This document shows positions 1 through 9,220 of a stretch of 64,000 nucleotides of DNA, in pieces. The stretch's first letter is position 1; every line of letters begins with the position of its first letter. The DNA comes from Ferruginibacter sp. (lineage in GTDB: Bacteria; Bacteroidota; Bacteroidia; Chitinophagales; Chitinophagaceae), in NCBI RefSeq assembly GCF_028288465.1, contig NZ_JAQBNR010000005.1, positions 62,001 to 126,000 of the forward strand, written 5' to 3'. The notes below the pieces were generated by a model, which was not told the DNA's origin, made no database searches, and worked only from the letters and a program-made list of their open reading frames with translations. The position numbers and the translations under genes were made by a program.

Positions 1-1008
1 TGTACGTCCTATACGATGCACATAGGTTTCAGGAACATTTGGTAATTCAAAGTTGATCACATGGGTGAGTTCATCAATATCAATTCCCCTGGCAGCAATA
101 TCTGTTGCCACCAATACGCGAAGGTTGCCGTTTTTAAAATTGGTAAGTGCATGCTGGCGTGCGTTCTGTGACTTATTGCCATGTATGGCCGCAGCCGTAA
201 TATTTTCTTTTTGCAGCAATTTTACCACTTTATCTGCACCATGTTTGGTACGGGTAAAAACCAATGCGGTAACAATTGCTTTATCTTTTAAAAGATACAA
301 CAACAGTCCCGGCTTGTTGGCCTTGTCAACCAAATACAAACTTTGTTCAATGGCGTCAACCGTAGACGAGACCGGAGTTACTTCTACTTTAGACGGATTG
401 GTGAGCAGTACATTCGCGAGCGTTTGAATTTCGGGCGGCATTGTTGCTGAAAAGAAAAGAGTTTGCCTTTTCGCAGGCAATTTTATTATCACTCTTTTTA
501 CATCATGGATAAAACCCATGTCAAGCATCCTGTCTGCTTCATCCAGTACAAATATTTTTAAATGCTGCAAGCCAATATAACCCTGGCTCATCAGGTCGAG
601 CAAGCGGCCGGGTGTAGCGATTAAAATATCCACGCCTCTTTGCAGCTGGTTGGTTTGATGCGTTTGAGATACGCCACCAAAAATCACAGTATGTGTTAAG
701 CCGGTATATTTTCCGTATGCAGCAAAGCTTTCACCAATTTGTATAGCCAGTTCTCTTGTAGGCGTTAATATCAGCGTTTTAATATGTTTTGGTCCACGAA
801 CGGCAGATTTTTCTTCATGTAAAATCTGCAGTATCGGGATGGCGAACGCCGCTGTTTTACCGGTGCCGGTTTGTGCGCAACCGAGCAAATCTCTTCTTTC
901 CAGTATCAACGGGATGGATTGCTGCTGGATGGGTGTTGGTGTAGTGTATCCTTCTTCAGCCAATGCTTTAAGGATAGGTTCAATTAATTCTAATTTTCTA
1001 AATGCCAT
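1..1008 (-). CDS. rhlE: DEAD-box ATP-dependent RNA helicase, RhlE type (3' end outside window)
   Basis: ATP-dependent RNA helicase that remodels RNA duplexes in the cytoplasm (ribosome assembly or RNA decay in characterised relatives). The 336 visible residues carry the family motifs in order: Q motif ([12 protein letters not shown], about 22-33), Walker A AQTGTGKT (45-52), PTRELA, DEAD (156-159), SATMPPE, ARGIDID, and HRIGRT, which is exactly at the window edge. The C-terminal tail that separates RhlE from other DEAD-box groups is therefore not visible. The ATG at 1008 begins [16 protein letters not shown], a normal start for this family. A TATCTTTG box about 110 bp upstream may be its promoter. 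The helicase call is certain; the RhlE subgroup is likely but not proven. Confidence 0.93.
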   Translation of the reverse strand, partial: MAFRKLELIEPILKALAEEGYTTPTPIQQQSIPLILERRDLLGCAQTGTGKTAAFAIPILQILHEEKSAVRGPKHIKTLILTPTRELAIQIGESFAAYGKYTGLTHTVIFGGVSQTHQTNQLQRGVDILIATPGRLLDLMSQGYIGLQHLKIFVLDEADRMLDMGFIHDVKRVIIKLPAKRQTLFFSATMPPEIQTLANVLLTNPSKVEVTPVSSTVDAIEQSLYLVDKANKPGLLLYLLKDKAIVTALVFTRTKHGADKVVKLLQKENITAAAIHGNKSQNARQHALTNFKNGNLRVLVATDIAARGIDIDELTHVINFELPNVPETYVHRIGRT

Positions 1009-1120
1009 TAAATGGTTTTGATTTTTTTGAGGCTGGAAAGACGTTGCATTTTCTGAATCAGCGGAAATTTATGTACCACCCGGCTTACAACTTGCCGCAT
1101 CATTAAAGTGGAGTAGGCGG

Positions 1121-1128
1121 CAAAGATA
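1121..1128 (-). promoter_or_regulatory. Putative -7 box TATCTTTG for the helicase gene
   Basis: On the minus strand the bases read TATCTTTG, matching the Bacteroidota -7 consensus TAnnTTTG. It is 113 bp upstream of the helicase ATG, implying a leader of about 100 nt. The rest of the 325-bp gap at 1009-1333 shows no coding potential and no obvious structured RNA. Confidence 0.4.
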
Positions 1129-1333
1129 GGGGTTTTCCCGGTCTTTGCTGCTAAGGATGGTTATCAGGCTTGCGCATACTGCAGCATGCGTCTTCAAAAC
1201 AAACTGTTAAACCGCGTAATGATTCGGCTTTCTACCGCCAGTTATTAGGAAAATGGGAGACTAAAATTTAATATACTTGCATAGTGTATTGCATTAATAA
1301 CAAAATGGGTGTTTTAATTTCATCTAAAGGGTG

Positions 1334-2239
1334 CTATTGCTTACCATCAATGATCAAGGGTGTATTACCTTTACCCATTACGATTACTTTTGCGTTAGCG
1401 CTCAGGGCCAGTTCCTTCATTGCCTTGATTTGTTCATATTGCAATTGCTGGTCAGTAAGGCCGGTGTTGATGATCTTTTGGTAATCGGCAATGCCCTGTG
1501 CTTCTACTCTTTTTCTTTCTGCTTCCTGCTTTTCTTTTAATAAAACAAACTCCATTTTTTTTGCATCCTGCTCTGCATTTATTTTCGATTCAATAGATGC
1601 TTTTACTGAGTTGGGTAATGTTATATTTCTTACCAGTAATTGTTCCAGCATGAGCCCTCTTTTTTTAAAATCATCTTCAATGCTTTTATAAATGCGCTGC
1701 TGAAATTCATCTCTTTTTGAACCGAATAAATCGACGGCCTGGTAATACACGGCATTGTCGCGGATCTTGGTTCTTGTAATGGGCCGAACAATTTTGTCCC
1801 TGTAGTCATCACCAGTCTCTCTCAACAGCCTTGGTCCATCTGCGCCGACAACCCGATACAATACCGTCAAATCAATGGTTACTTCCAACCCGTCACTTGT
1901 CAGCACCTTTATAGCATCGTCGCCGGCTTTATTGCCTTCATCGTTCACGCCGCTCATGGTATAGTTCTGTGTTTTTACATCCAGTTTTTTTACATCCAGT
2001 AAAGGGTTGATAAAATGCAAACCACTACCCATGACATCATTCTGAATACTACCGAACAAAATCTTTACACCGATTTCTCCGGCATCTATCTGTTTAACAC
2101 AGGCAGAGGAGATGCCCAGCAAAACAAACACCAGTCCCAAAATCCGGCCGGCGCCCGTAAATTTTGCAGCCACCGGGTTGGTTTTTGCCACCACATTGAC
2201 GGCAATAAAGATGATGAATCCCAAAATGATTAATAGCAT
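1334..2239 (-). CDS. Prohibitin / SPFH (Band 7) membrane protein
   Basis: Membrane-anchored SPFH-domain protein of 301 residues. Members form large ring or cage assemblies on the inner membrane and often modulate membrane proteases such as FtsH. Two hydrophobic stretches at the N terminus (about 1-18 and 33-48) precede the SPFH domain (about 50-215), which contains the typical IKVLTSDGLEVTIDLTVLYR and VRPITRTKIRD segments. A Lys/Glu-rich coiled coil follows (about 215-265), and the tail ends in a segment like those of prohibitins (KVIVMGKGNTPLII). It lies downstream of dnaN on the same strand, but a strong hairpin separates them, so it is probably transcribed on its own. The family is clear; the cellular target cannot be read from the sequence. 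Confidence 0.88.
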   Translation of the reverse strand: MLLIILGFIIFIAVNVVAKTNPVAAKFTGAGRILGLVFVLLGISSACVKQIDAGEIGVKILFGSIQNDVMGSGLHFINPLLDVKKLDVKTQNYTMSGVNDEGNKAGDDAIKVLTSDGLEVTIDLTVLYRVVGADGPRLLRETGDDYRDKIVRPITRTKIRDNAVYYQAVDLFGSKRDEFQQRIYKSIEDDFKKRGLMLEQLLVRNITLPNSVKASIESKINAEQDAKKMEFVLLKEKQEAERKRVEAQGIADYQKIINTGLTDQQLQYEQIKAMKELALSANAKVIVMGKGNTPLIIDGKQ

Positions 2240-2343
2240 GGTTAGTTATTTTACGCAAGGTAAGGTAAAGAACTGCACCCAGCCTGAAATTCACCACGGC
2301 ATCCATTTTGAGGCAATCATTTTTTATCGTTTCTCAAAACGAA

Positions 2344-2373
2344 AACAGGATCTGCGCCTTTGCAGATCCTGTT
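2344..2373 (-). terminator. Rho-independent terminator after dnaN
   Basis: Perfect 12-bp stem AACAGGATCTGC / GCAGATCCTGTT with a 6-nt loop. On the minus strand it is followed by TTTTCGTTTT. It begins about 25 bp after the dnaN stop codon and lies upstream of the SPFH gene, so it most likely ends the dnaN transcript. Confidence 0.75.
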
Positions 2374-2397
2374 ATATCAAAAGACTTGATTGAGCGC

Positions 2398-3513
2398 TTA
2401 ATTATTCAACATAAGGGGCATCACCAGCATCAGCAGTTCCTCGTTTTCATCTACTTCAGTAGGTTTAATGATACCTGCTTTTGTTGGGGTGCTTAATTCA
2501 ATAACGATCTCCGGTGTTTCAGCAGCGTTCAGCATTTCAATTAAAAATTTAGCATTGAATGCAATCTGCAAATCTTCGCCATCGTACTGGCAGGCCATAC
2601 GCTCATTGCCTTCAAAACTAAAGTCAACATCCTGTGCCGCAAGCTGCAATTCACTGCCGCTGATACTTAACGCCACCTGGTTGGTACTTTTGTTACTGAA
2701 TACGCTTACCCTGCGCAGGGCGCTTTGAAAATCACTTTTATTAACAGTTAATTTATAAGGATTGTCAACAGGAATAACCACTTTATAATCGGGGAAACGG
2801 GCATCAATCAACCGGCAAACCAGTTCTGTTCCGCCATGCTTTACAAAAAGATGGTTGCTGTTATAAGATAAAGTCAGTTCATCTGCATTATCCGGCAAAG
2901 CGCTCTTTAAAAGATTCAAGGGTTTTTTGGGAACAATAAATGTATCCGTTTTAGGACAACTAACATCGCTTCTTTTGTATTTCACCAACCGGTGGGCATC
3001 AGTTGCTACACAGGTCAATCCTTTCTTATCCAGTTCGAAAAAAACTCCGGTCATGGCGGGTCTCAAATCGTCATTACTTACAGCAAACAAACTTTTGTTG
3101 ATGGCTGTAACGAGTGCTGTTGAGGTCATGGTAAAAGAGTTGGCATCATCGGCCAAAGGTTCTTTTGGAAAGTTATCGGGGTTTTCGCCCATTACCTTGT
3201 ACTTACCATTATCACTTGTAATTTCTACGCCAAAGTTTTTATCAATGGTAAAAGTAAGCGGTTGTTCAGCGATATTTTTTAGCGTATCCAGCAATATTTT
3301 TGCAGGTATACAAACTCTTCCACTGTCTTTAGCCTCAATATCCAAGTGTACTTTCATTACTGTTTCCAGGTCGGTGGCTACAACTGTTAGCTGGCTTTTA
3401 TCGATTTCAAACAAAAAATCTTCCAGAATGGGTAATACGGTATTGGCATTGATAACACCGCTGATCTGCTGCAGTTGTTTAAGCAAGGCGGAAGAAGAAA
3501 CAATAAACTTCAT
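2398..3513 (-). CDS. dnaN: DNA polymerase III beta subunit (sliding clamp)
   Basis: Replication clamp of 371 residues, the normal length for the family. Two of these proteins form a ring on DNA that tethers the polymerase. The sequence opens MKFIVSSSALLKQLQQISGVI and shows the three-fold repeat of clamp domains. It includes LPILEDFLFEI near residue 26, the segment TGVFFELDKKGLTCVATDAHRLV in the middle domain, and a C-terminal EELLMLVMPLML like the conserved end of beta clamps. The ATG at 3513 is preceded at 20 bp by a TATCTTTG -7 box. It is a single gene here, with no dnaA or recF beside it. That is not unusual in this phylum. Confidence 0.97.
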   Translation of the reverse strand: MKFIVSSSALLKQLQQISGVINANTVLPILEDFLFEIDKSQLTVVATDLETVMKVHLDIEAKDSGRVCIPAKILLDTLKNIAEQPLTFTIDKNFGVEITSDNGKYKVMGENPDNFPKEPLADDANSFTMTSTALVTAINKSLFAVSNDDLRPAMTGVFFELDKKGLTCVATDAHRLVKYKRSDVSCPKTDTFIVPKKPLNLLKSALPDNADELTLSYNSNHLFVKHGGTELVCRLIDARFPDYKVVIPVDNPYKLTVNKSDFQSALRRVSVFSNKSTNQVALSISGSELQLAAQDVDFSFEGNERMACQYDGEDLQIAFNAKFLIEMLNAAETPEIVIELSTPTKAGIIKPTEVDENEELLMLVMPLMLNN

Positions 3514-3532
3514 AATATATTTTATTAAAAAT

Positions 3533-3540
3533 CAAAGATA
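3533..3540 (-). promoter_or_regulatory. -7 box TATCTTTG of dnaN
   Basis: Minus-strand TATCTTTG matches the Bacteroidota -7 consensus TAnnTTTG and ends 20 bp before the dnaN ATG. The 280-bp gap up to recX is AT-rich with no further gene. Confidence 0.6.
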
Positions 3541-3819
3541 AAATAATGACGGTAATGAAACCAAGATATTATTTGTAACCGGTTATTCACAAGCGAACGG
3601 CTAAAAGTAGCTAAAAAAGAACAGCCGGTTAAATTACAGGAATAAACGAATGCATTTAACTTGGAACCACTTTAATTACTGCCAATATGATGACGGGCAT
3701 TTGGCAAATGGAAAAGATCGTATTGAAATATCGGACTGAGTTAATAATTTAATTGCGATTTAATATATCCAGCCTTTCCCAACAACATCGGTTTTAAATT
3801 TATTATTTTCGGGCTACGA

Positions 3820-4296
3820 ATGACAGATAAAGTACAGCAACGCCTTACGCCGCAACAGGCATTGCCAAAGGCAAAAAATTATTGCGCCTACCAGGAGCGT
3901 TGCCACAGCGAAGTGCAGGATAAATTATATGGCTATGGACTGAATAAAAATGAAGTGGAAGAAATTACCAGTATGCTTATTACTGATAATTATTTAAATG
4001 AGGAACGTTTTGCAGTGCACTATTCAGGGGGCCATTTTCGCACCAAAAACTGGGGCAGGGTAAAAATAAAATATGAATTAAAAAAGAAGCAGGTAAGCGC
4101 ATATTGCATCAAAAAGGCATTGAGCTCTATTGATGCCGATGAATACTTAAAAACCCTGGACAGGCTGGCAGAACTGAAGCTAAAAAGCCTGAAAGGGGAA
4201 AAAAACATCTTTATAAAAAAGAAGAAACTACAGGATCATTTGCTTCAGAAAGGGTACGAAAATGACCTGGTGAGATCTATCGTAAACAAGATCTGA
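3820..4296 (+). CDS. recX: RecX family regulatory protein
   Basis: RecX binds RecA filaments and limits recombinase activity. The 158-residue protein has the RecX-type three-helix repeats: the first contains AKNYCAYQERCHSEVQDKLYGYG (residues about 20-42), the second EEITSMLITDNYLNEERFAVHYS, and a third in the basic C-terminal part (LQDHLLQKGYENDLVRSIV). The motif around LITDNYLNEERFA corresponds to the conserved D-x-x-Y-L-(D/N)-(D/E)-x-R-(F/Y)-A signature. It is alone on the plus strand with no recA next to it. The reading frame starts at the only reasonable ATG. Sequence identity in this family is low, but length and signature fit well. Confidence 0.85.
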   Translation: MTDKVQQRLTPQQALPKAKNYCAYQERCHSEVQDKLYGYGLNKNEVEEITSMLITDNYLNEERFAVHYSGGHFRTKNWGRVKIKYELKKKQVSAYCIKKALSSIDADEYLKTLDRLAELKLKSLKGEKNIFIKKKKLQDHLLQKGYENDLVRSIVNKI

Positions 4297-4583
4297 ACCA
4301 ATTGGTTTTCCCATTAAACTATATCAGCAGATAAAATCTTTTAGCCGTTTAAAATTTTTTTCTGATCGGGAAAGAAACAGGTTACCGAAAAAAGTTGACA
4401 GCAATTGAATAAGCCTGAGCGCAACAGGCCGGGAGCTTGTTTTACTTTGCATAGGATAGGATTGAATTATAAAGATAGCAAATAGGCAAAGCCAAGCCTA
4501 GAGTGATTTTGCTTAAATTATAAACCGTAATTTCCGATGTTGTTGAGATGTTTCAAGCTGTAAATTACTAGCGTTGTTTATAC

Positions 4584-4620
4584 AAAAAAACTCCCTGCTG
4601 ACTGTAGCAGGAAGCTTTTT
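4584..4620 (-). terminator. Terminator of the TIGR03118 gene
   Basis: On the minus strand a stem CTTCCTGCT / AGCAGGGAG with loop ACAGTC is followed by a run of seven T. It lies 33-69 bp past the stop codon of the TIGR03118 gene. The rest of the 356-bp gap 4297-4652 between recX and that gene shows no coding potential. Confidence 0.7.
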
Positions 4621-4652
4621 GTATGGTATAATTACGCAATTAGATCCAACAG

Positions 4653-5816
4653 CTAATCATCTGTTTTTTTCTGAATGTAGCCGAAAATACCCTGGCTTTC
4701 TTCGTCAGGACCAGCTGTAAAATAAAGCCTGTTAGGGTCAATCGTGGTGGCTGTAACCGGTGGAAAAGAAAGCGCCCAAAGACCATCAATTACCAACGGT
4801 GCTTTATGAAGCGCCAGTTCACCTATAAACTTGCCGTCATTTCTGTATGCGTTGATATGCCCGTTGCCAAAGTTACCCACAAGCAAAACAGTATGTTCCG
4901 ATGCTTCCAGCTCATCGTCGTCATCTTCAAAAAAGCCTGCCGGTGCCTGCGCTATACCCCAGGGTGCATTTAGCTGGCCGCCGGAAACAAACCTTTTTAC
5001 GAATGAGCCGTCGTTGGTGAAAATACTCACGTAACCATTGCCCATTCCGGCTTCATCCCGTCCGTTGGATCCTACTTTTGCGTACATCACGTATAATTTG
5101 TCGCCTACGTTCTGAATATTAAAAGGAGAATAACCGGCCGGAAGACCCGGGTCGGTAAAGCTCATGGATACAGTATTGAAAGCATTATCAAAAACAGCAA
5201 TTTTGCCCGCCCTGAAATCAGCAGCGTATAAATAAGTGGCGCCATTACTTGCCGCTATTGCAAGACCAGTATAGGCGGAAGTAGCCACATTGTTTTTGAT
5301 CAGCACCGCATTATTACCTGCGGCTCCATTCCACCCGGAAAGCACACCATCAACACCAACAAAAAGAAAACGTGCCGGTTGATTATTGGGTGCCGGAAGT
5401 ACAAAACCAGTACCTCCGTTAAAAACAGTACCAGTCGGGTTGCCACCAGTTGGTCCGCCGGGAGAAGGGATATTTACGGCCGGCCGTACCTGCAAACCTT
5501 CGCTGCTATATACCGTGCTCACGTGGCCAGCCTGTGCGGCCACCCACGCAACACCCGTAGTGCTCCACGAAAGCCCCCAGGCATTTAGCAACAAAGGGTC
5601 TATCCTCCCGGGGCTATATTCAGCGGAGGAAGCAACCAGGTTGACCTGTGTAAAATTCTTTTTGGATTTTACATGTTTTGAAGATGCCTCCGAAAGGCCA
5701 TCCTGCTTTTTTAAATTGTTGGGATTTTTTTGACAGCCGGATGCAGCTGCTGCTGCAATAAAAATGACTGCAACATTCTTTACAAATAATGATTGATTGA
5801 TTAAAAAACGTTTCAT
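4653..5816 (-). CDS. TIGR03118-family secreted lipoprotein (beta-propeller-like)
   Basis: Extracytoplasmic protein of unknown role. The ATG at 5816 is preferred over an upstream in-frame codon at 5864 because it gives a clean lipoprotein signal: MKRFLINQSLFVKNV, a hydrophobic core, then the lipobox ASGC followed by QKNPNNLKK. The mature part has the TIGR03118 features IDPLLLNAWGLSWS, VNIPSPGGPTGGNPTGTVFN and repeated beta-strand blades such as LAIAASNGATYLYAADFRAGKIAVFD and HINAYRNDGKFIGEL. It also has a short acidic run (FEDDDDELEASE). The blade pattern suggests a propeller fold; no catalytic residues can be assigned. It lies downstream of the putative gamma-glutamyl ethanolamine genes on the same strand, but 124 bp away and without a known link to them. 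Confidence 0.8.
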   Translation of the reverse strand: MKRFLINQSLFVKNVAVIFIAAAAASGCQKNPNNLKKQDGLSEASSKHVKSKKNFTQVNLVASSAEYSPGRIDPLLLNAWGLSWSTTGVAWVAAQAGHVSTVYSSEGLQVRPAVNIPSPGGPTGGNPTGTVFNGGTGFVLPAPNNQPARFLFVGVDGVLSGWNGAAGNNAVLIKNNVATSAYTGLAIAASNGATYLYAADFRAGKIAVFDNAFNTVSMSFTDPGLPAGYSPFNIQNVGDKLYVMYAKVGSNGRDEAGMGNGYVSIFTNDGSFVKRFVSGGQLNAPWGIAQAPAGFFEDDDDELEASEHTVLLVGNFGNGHINAYRNDGKFIGELALHKAPLVIDGLWALSFPPVTATTIDPNRLYFTAGPDEESQGIFGYIQKKTDD

Positions 5817-5940
5817 ACGCAAGTTATTTAATTGTTTAAAAATTGAAATGCCCTTACAAAACATTCAATCGCAAAACAAGCCAATAACGTTGCTTTCTAT
5901 GCTGCCTTTTATATTGATCAATTTTCCAGTAATGGAGAAG

Positions 5941-7305
5941 CTATCCCCTGATATGGTATGCCTTTGGCTGAACAAATGCCCTGATACCCTGGTAAGATAA
6001 AGTAGCACCTAAACCGGAATGTTTTCTGCCCGACCATGGTAGAGAGGCGCTAACCCTGTCGCAGCAGTTCCAGTACACGCTGCCGGTGTTCATTTGCTGC
6101 ATGATGTTTTCCGCCCGTTCAAAGCTTTTTGAAAATACTGCTGCGGTAAGCCCGTAGCTGGTATCCTGCATCAACGCAATAGCCTCAGCGTCATCTTTTA
6201 CTTTTTGTATACCAACCACCGGTCCGAAAGACTCTTCCATCATCACCTTCATGTTGTGATTTACATTCACCAGCACTGTCGGTTCAAAATAGTAGCCTTT
6301 ACGATCCGGTATTTTTCCACCACATACTATTTGGGCACCCAAAATAACGGCATCATCTACCTGTGTTTCCAAAAAGGCTTGCTGTTCTTTTCTGCTCAAC
6401 GGACCAATATCTGTATCCTTATCCAGCGGATCACCGATTTTTAATTTTTTACACTCTTCAGCATAGGCGTTTACAAAATCATCGTAAATATTTTCCTGAA
6501 CATAAATTCTTTCCACGGCGCAACAGCTTTGACCGCTGTTATAGACAACGCCTTCCAACGCATCTGCCGCAGCTTTTTGAATATTGTCTACATCGTCAGC
6601 TACATACAAAGGATCTTTTCCTCCCAGCTCCAGCTGGCAGGGAACCATCTTGCCTGCTACTTTTTCAGCAATGTATTTTCCTGTGCGGTAGCTGCCGGTA
6701 AAAAAATAACCATTCAGCGGCAACAACAGTAACTGCTCACCAACAGAGCCTTTGCCGATGGCCATTTGAAAACAATTTTCAGGAACTCCGGCTTTATATA
6801 AGAGCGACTGTATGTGCAACCCGGTTAACGTGGCATACTCCGACGGTTTATAAAAAACAGCATTGCCGCTGATGAGCGCCGGAATAAAAACATTTACGCC
6901 TACAAGAAATGGATAATTCCATGCAGATATATTTGCAATCACACCCAGCGGTTCAAATACAATTTTTTCTTTGGTAGCGCCCTCTGTTGTAACCCATTCT
7001 TCTGCCAAATATTTGGCGGCATTGTCAATAAAATATTTAATGCGGCCACGGGCACCATTCAATTCGTTGTAAGATTGTTGCAAGGGCTTGCCCATTTCGC
7101 TGGTAAGCGTTGCTGCCAGTTCATCCTTATTTTCATCCAGCAAGTCGTAAAATTTTTGAATAGCAGCAATGCGGTCAGCAATATTTACTTTGGACCAGGC
7201 CTGCTGTCCTTTTGTTAGTAAATCAAATTTTTCAAGGATAGATTGATTGGTATCCTCGGCGATTTCTGTTATAACGGTTTCTGTTGCCGGGTTAATTACT
7301 TTCAT
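5941..7305 (-). CDS. NAD(P)-dependent aldehyde dehydrogenase (gamma-glutamyl pathway candidate)
   Basis: Oxidises an aldehyde to the acid. The 454 residues cover a full ALDH fold. Glu226 (in LELGG) and Cys261 (in NSGQSC) match the catalytic pair, and ISAWNYPF near 127-134 is the usual cofactor-site segment. The protein resembles the succinate-semialdehyde-type group. It is the last gene of a minus-strand set that also holds a permease, a glutamine-synthetase-like ligase, an iron alcohol dehydrogenase and a gamma-glutamyl amidase. By analogy with known gamma-glutamylation routes, its substrate would be gamma-glutamyl-acetaldehyde (to gamma-glutamyl-glycine). That substrate is inferred from context; succinate semialdehyde or another aldehyde is possible. 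A hairpin lies 33-54 bp upstream of the ATG. Confidence 0.9.
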   Translation of the reverse strand: MKVINPATETVITEIAEDTNQSILEKFDLLTKGQQAWSKVNIADRIAAIQKFYDLLDENKDELAATLTSEMGKPLQQSYNELNGARGRIKYFIDNAAKYLAEEWVTTEGATKEKIVFEPLGVIANISAWNYPFLVGVNVFIPALISGNAVFYKPSEYATLTGLHIQSLLYKAGVPENCFQMAIGKGSVGEQLLLLPLNGYFFTGSYRTGKYIAEKVAGKMVPCQLELGGKDPLYVADDVDNIQKAAADALEGVVYNSGQSCCAVERIYVQENIYDDFVNAYAEECKKLKIGDPLDKDTDIGPLSRKEQQAFLETQVDDAVILGAQIVCGGKIPDRKGYYFEPTVLVNVNHNMKVMMEESFGPVVGIQKVKDDAEAIALMQDTSYGLTAAVFSKSFERAENIMQQMNTGSVYWNCCDRVSASLPWSGRKHSGLGATLSYQGIRAFVQPKAYHIRG

Positions 7306-7337
7306 GATAGTGTTTTAGTGCTCTTTAATAATTGATA

Positions 7338-7359
7338 AGCCCTCCATTCCGGGAGGGCT
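7338..7359 (-). promoter_or_regulatory. Hairpin upstream of the aldehyde dehydrogenase
   Basis: Perfect 8-bp stem AGCCCTCC / GGAGGGCT with a 6-nt loop, 33-54 bp before the ALDH start and about 120 bp after the DUF2167 stop. No T-run follows on the minus strand, so it is not a standard terminator. It could be an mRNA-stability or processing hairpin inside the operon. Confidence 0.4.
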
Positions 7360-7481
7360 CACCAAGTTATTTATTTTAGCTGAAAAGTTGGCTATAAATT
7401 ATTATTCTGTCAGCTGTTTTAAATGCTGCATTTTATTTACAACTCTTGTGTAAAAATCATTTCGACAAAGCTTTTATTTTA

Positions 7482-8399
7482 TCAAACAGCATCTTCCTCT
7501 TTACGACTGCCGGTGATAAACCTCTTCACTGCGCCAAATGCAGCAACAGCGCCGATTGCTATAAATTTCCAGCCTGCAAGTAAAAACTTTCCAATCACTG
7601 CAAAGGCGCCCGTTTTGGCCAGTATTCCACCGGCTACCAATGCACCAATGCCATATTCTGCCACCTTATCTGTGCTTGAATTAAAGTCGCTGTACTTATT
7701 GCCTTCGGTAAAGCCGGGCATTTTTAACACGTCGTCGATGCTGGCTTTCACCAACGGCAGTTCTGCCATAGTTGCTACAGCGTTTAATGATAAAACACCT
7801 TTTCTTCCCAGTACCCTTACTTCGTAATTAAGGGTATTGTAATCAGCAGTTCCAAACTTAAACTCCTTTGCCCAGTGCAATACTTTATTGTTTTTATCAT
7901 AGTAAGGTTTTGCAGCCCAACCGATCACGTAAATAGGTTCGTATCCTGATTTTGCCCTTTCTTTATTTACATCAGCTTCACCCTTTTTCATCTCGGCGAG
8001 CATGTCATCGTAATTTATTTTATCAGCGTCATCGTCTTTTACAAAGCCCTCCTCTTCGTACGTTACAATAAATGCAAAACTGCTATCTGCATACGGGCCA
8101 CCACTGGCAGGAAAGATCATTCCCAGTACATCGGGCTTTGGTGGATTGCCCCACAAATCATGTAAGATATATTTGCTTTGTTCTGCGTTTAAAAACTTAA
8201 AGCCTTTGGAGAGGTTTATTTTTGCGATACCGTTGGCAATGGTTACCGAATTTGTTTCCCACTTTAAGGCGTTTTCTACAGAGTCGATGAGTTTTTCCTG
8301 GCGAATCATTTCTTTCACCGCAGAATCTTCGCCGCCTTTGGCAAATGTGCCGAAGGCACATAAAAATGTACAACAAATAATCAGGGTGATTTTTTTCAT
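7482..8399 (-). CDS. DUF2167 membrane-anchored exported protein
   Basis: A 305-residue protein with an N-terminal signal peptide (MKKITLIICCTFLCAFGTFAKG) and a hydrophobic C-terminal region (about 255-295, rich in Ala, Gly and Ile) followed by a charged tail (GSRKEEDAV). The middle part matches DUF2167: INLSKGFKFLNAEQSKYILHDLWGNPP, a GMIFPASGGPYADSSFAFIVTYEEEGF block, and VIGWAAKPYYDKNNKVLHWAKEF. The function of DUF2167 is unknown. It interrupts the gamma-glutamyl ethanolamine gene set between the amidase (104 bp upstream) and the aldehyde dehydrogenase (176 bp downstream), all on the same strand. It may therefore be co-transcribed, or it may be a passenger. Confidence 0.78.
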   Translation of the reverse strand: MKKITLIICCTFLCAFGTFAKGGEDSAVKEMIRQEKLIDSVENALKWETNSVTIANGIAKINLSKGFKFLNAEQSKYILHDLWGNPPKPDVLGMIFPASGGPYADSSFAFIVTYEEEGFVKDDDADKINYDDMLAEMKKGEADVNKERAKSGYEPIYVIGWAAKPYYDKNNKVLHWAKEFKFGTADYNTLNYEVRVLGRKGVLSLNAVATMAELPLVKASIDDVLKMPGFTEGNKYSDFNSSTDKVAEYGIGALVAGGILAKTGAFAVIGKFLLAGWKFIAIGAVAAFGAVKRFITGSRKEEDAV

Positions 8400-8503
8400 T
8401 TAAGCTGGTTTAAATATAAAGGGACAAAAATTTATCAGGGGTATTTAACCGGCCATCTCAGGATAGCCCTCAGCTTACAATCACAGCCTTCTTATCACTC
8501 TTA

Positions 8504-9220
8504 TCAGGCAACTTTTTTAATCTCTTTCAAAAAACGATCGCGGATGTTTTTGGCAGATGGCAATTCACTCAAATGAAATTTATACATCCGTTCAGGATGC
8601 CACTGTATTGCCAGGAAAAACGATTTGTTTTCTTTCTCAGTCCATTCAACTCCTTCGATAATGCCATCATCAGAACCGCAATTAATAGTAAGTCCTTCGC
8701 CGAGTAAATCAATGCACTGGTGGTGGGCACTATTGGTGATGGTTCTGGTAACACCGGTAATTTCGCTTAGCAAAGTGCCTTTAACGATATTAATACCGTG
8801 CGCCTTATCGTGTTCTTCAAAACGATGAATCGCATTAGAAATTGTGCCAATGTCTTGCCGCAAAGTGCCACCCTGTATGCAATTGATTAACTGCATACCG
8901 CGGCAGATGCCCAATAAGGGCAACTGGCATTGCTGGCTTTCGTGAAAAACAGCAATTTCAAACTCATCCCTTTTTTCATGAAAATGCAACGGTGCGTTTG
9001 GATATATAATATTGGGATTATTATAAAACCTGGGATGCATATCTACGCCGCCGGATAAAACGATGGCATCAAAATCTTTGATGCAACTTAAGTCGGTATG
9101 CTGCGGCTGCAGCGTAATTATTTCTATCGGGTCGCTGCCTTTTAACCATTGTACATAGTTGCTATGCTTTTCATCTGACCCGGTATAGGTGACGCCAATT
9201 TTTATTGCTGGATGCATCAT
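8504..9220 (-). CDS. Class I gamma-glutamyl amidase, PuuD-like (gamma-glutamyl-GABA hydrolase family)
   Basis: Hydrolyses a gamma-glutamyl amide to glutamate plus an amino acid. The 238-residue protein has the class I amidotransferase triad: Cys106 in LGICRGMQ, His208 and Glu210 in IQWHPE. The oxyanion-side motif LSGGVDMHPRFY (about 55-66) is typical of the PuuD group, which acts without a synthetase domain. The start overlaps the preceding alcohol dehydrogenase stop by one base (TAATG), indicating translational coupling. In the proposed route it would release glycine and glutamate from gamma-glutamyl-glycine. The amidase family is firm; the exact substrate is inferred from neighbours. A second ATG two codons in at 9217 is also possible. 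Confidence 0.88.
   Translation of the reverse strand: MMHPAIKIGVTYTGSDEKHSNYVQWLKGSDPIEIITLQPQHTDLSCIKDFDAIVLSGGVDMHPRFYNNPNIIYPNAPLHFHEKRDEFEIAVFHESQQCQLPLLGICRGMQLINCIQGGTLRQDIGTISNAIHRFEEHDKAHGINIVKGTLLSEITGVTRTITNSAHHQCIDLLGEGLTINCGSDDGIIEGVEWTEKENKSFFLAIQWHPERMYKFHLSELPSAKNIRDRFLKEIKKVA

Noticed and set aside
1009-1333. Structured RNA or small gene in the gap
   Set aside because: No conserved RNA element, no tRNA-like clover leaf and no start with coding composition were found.
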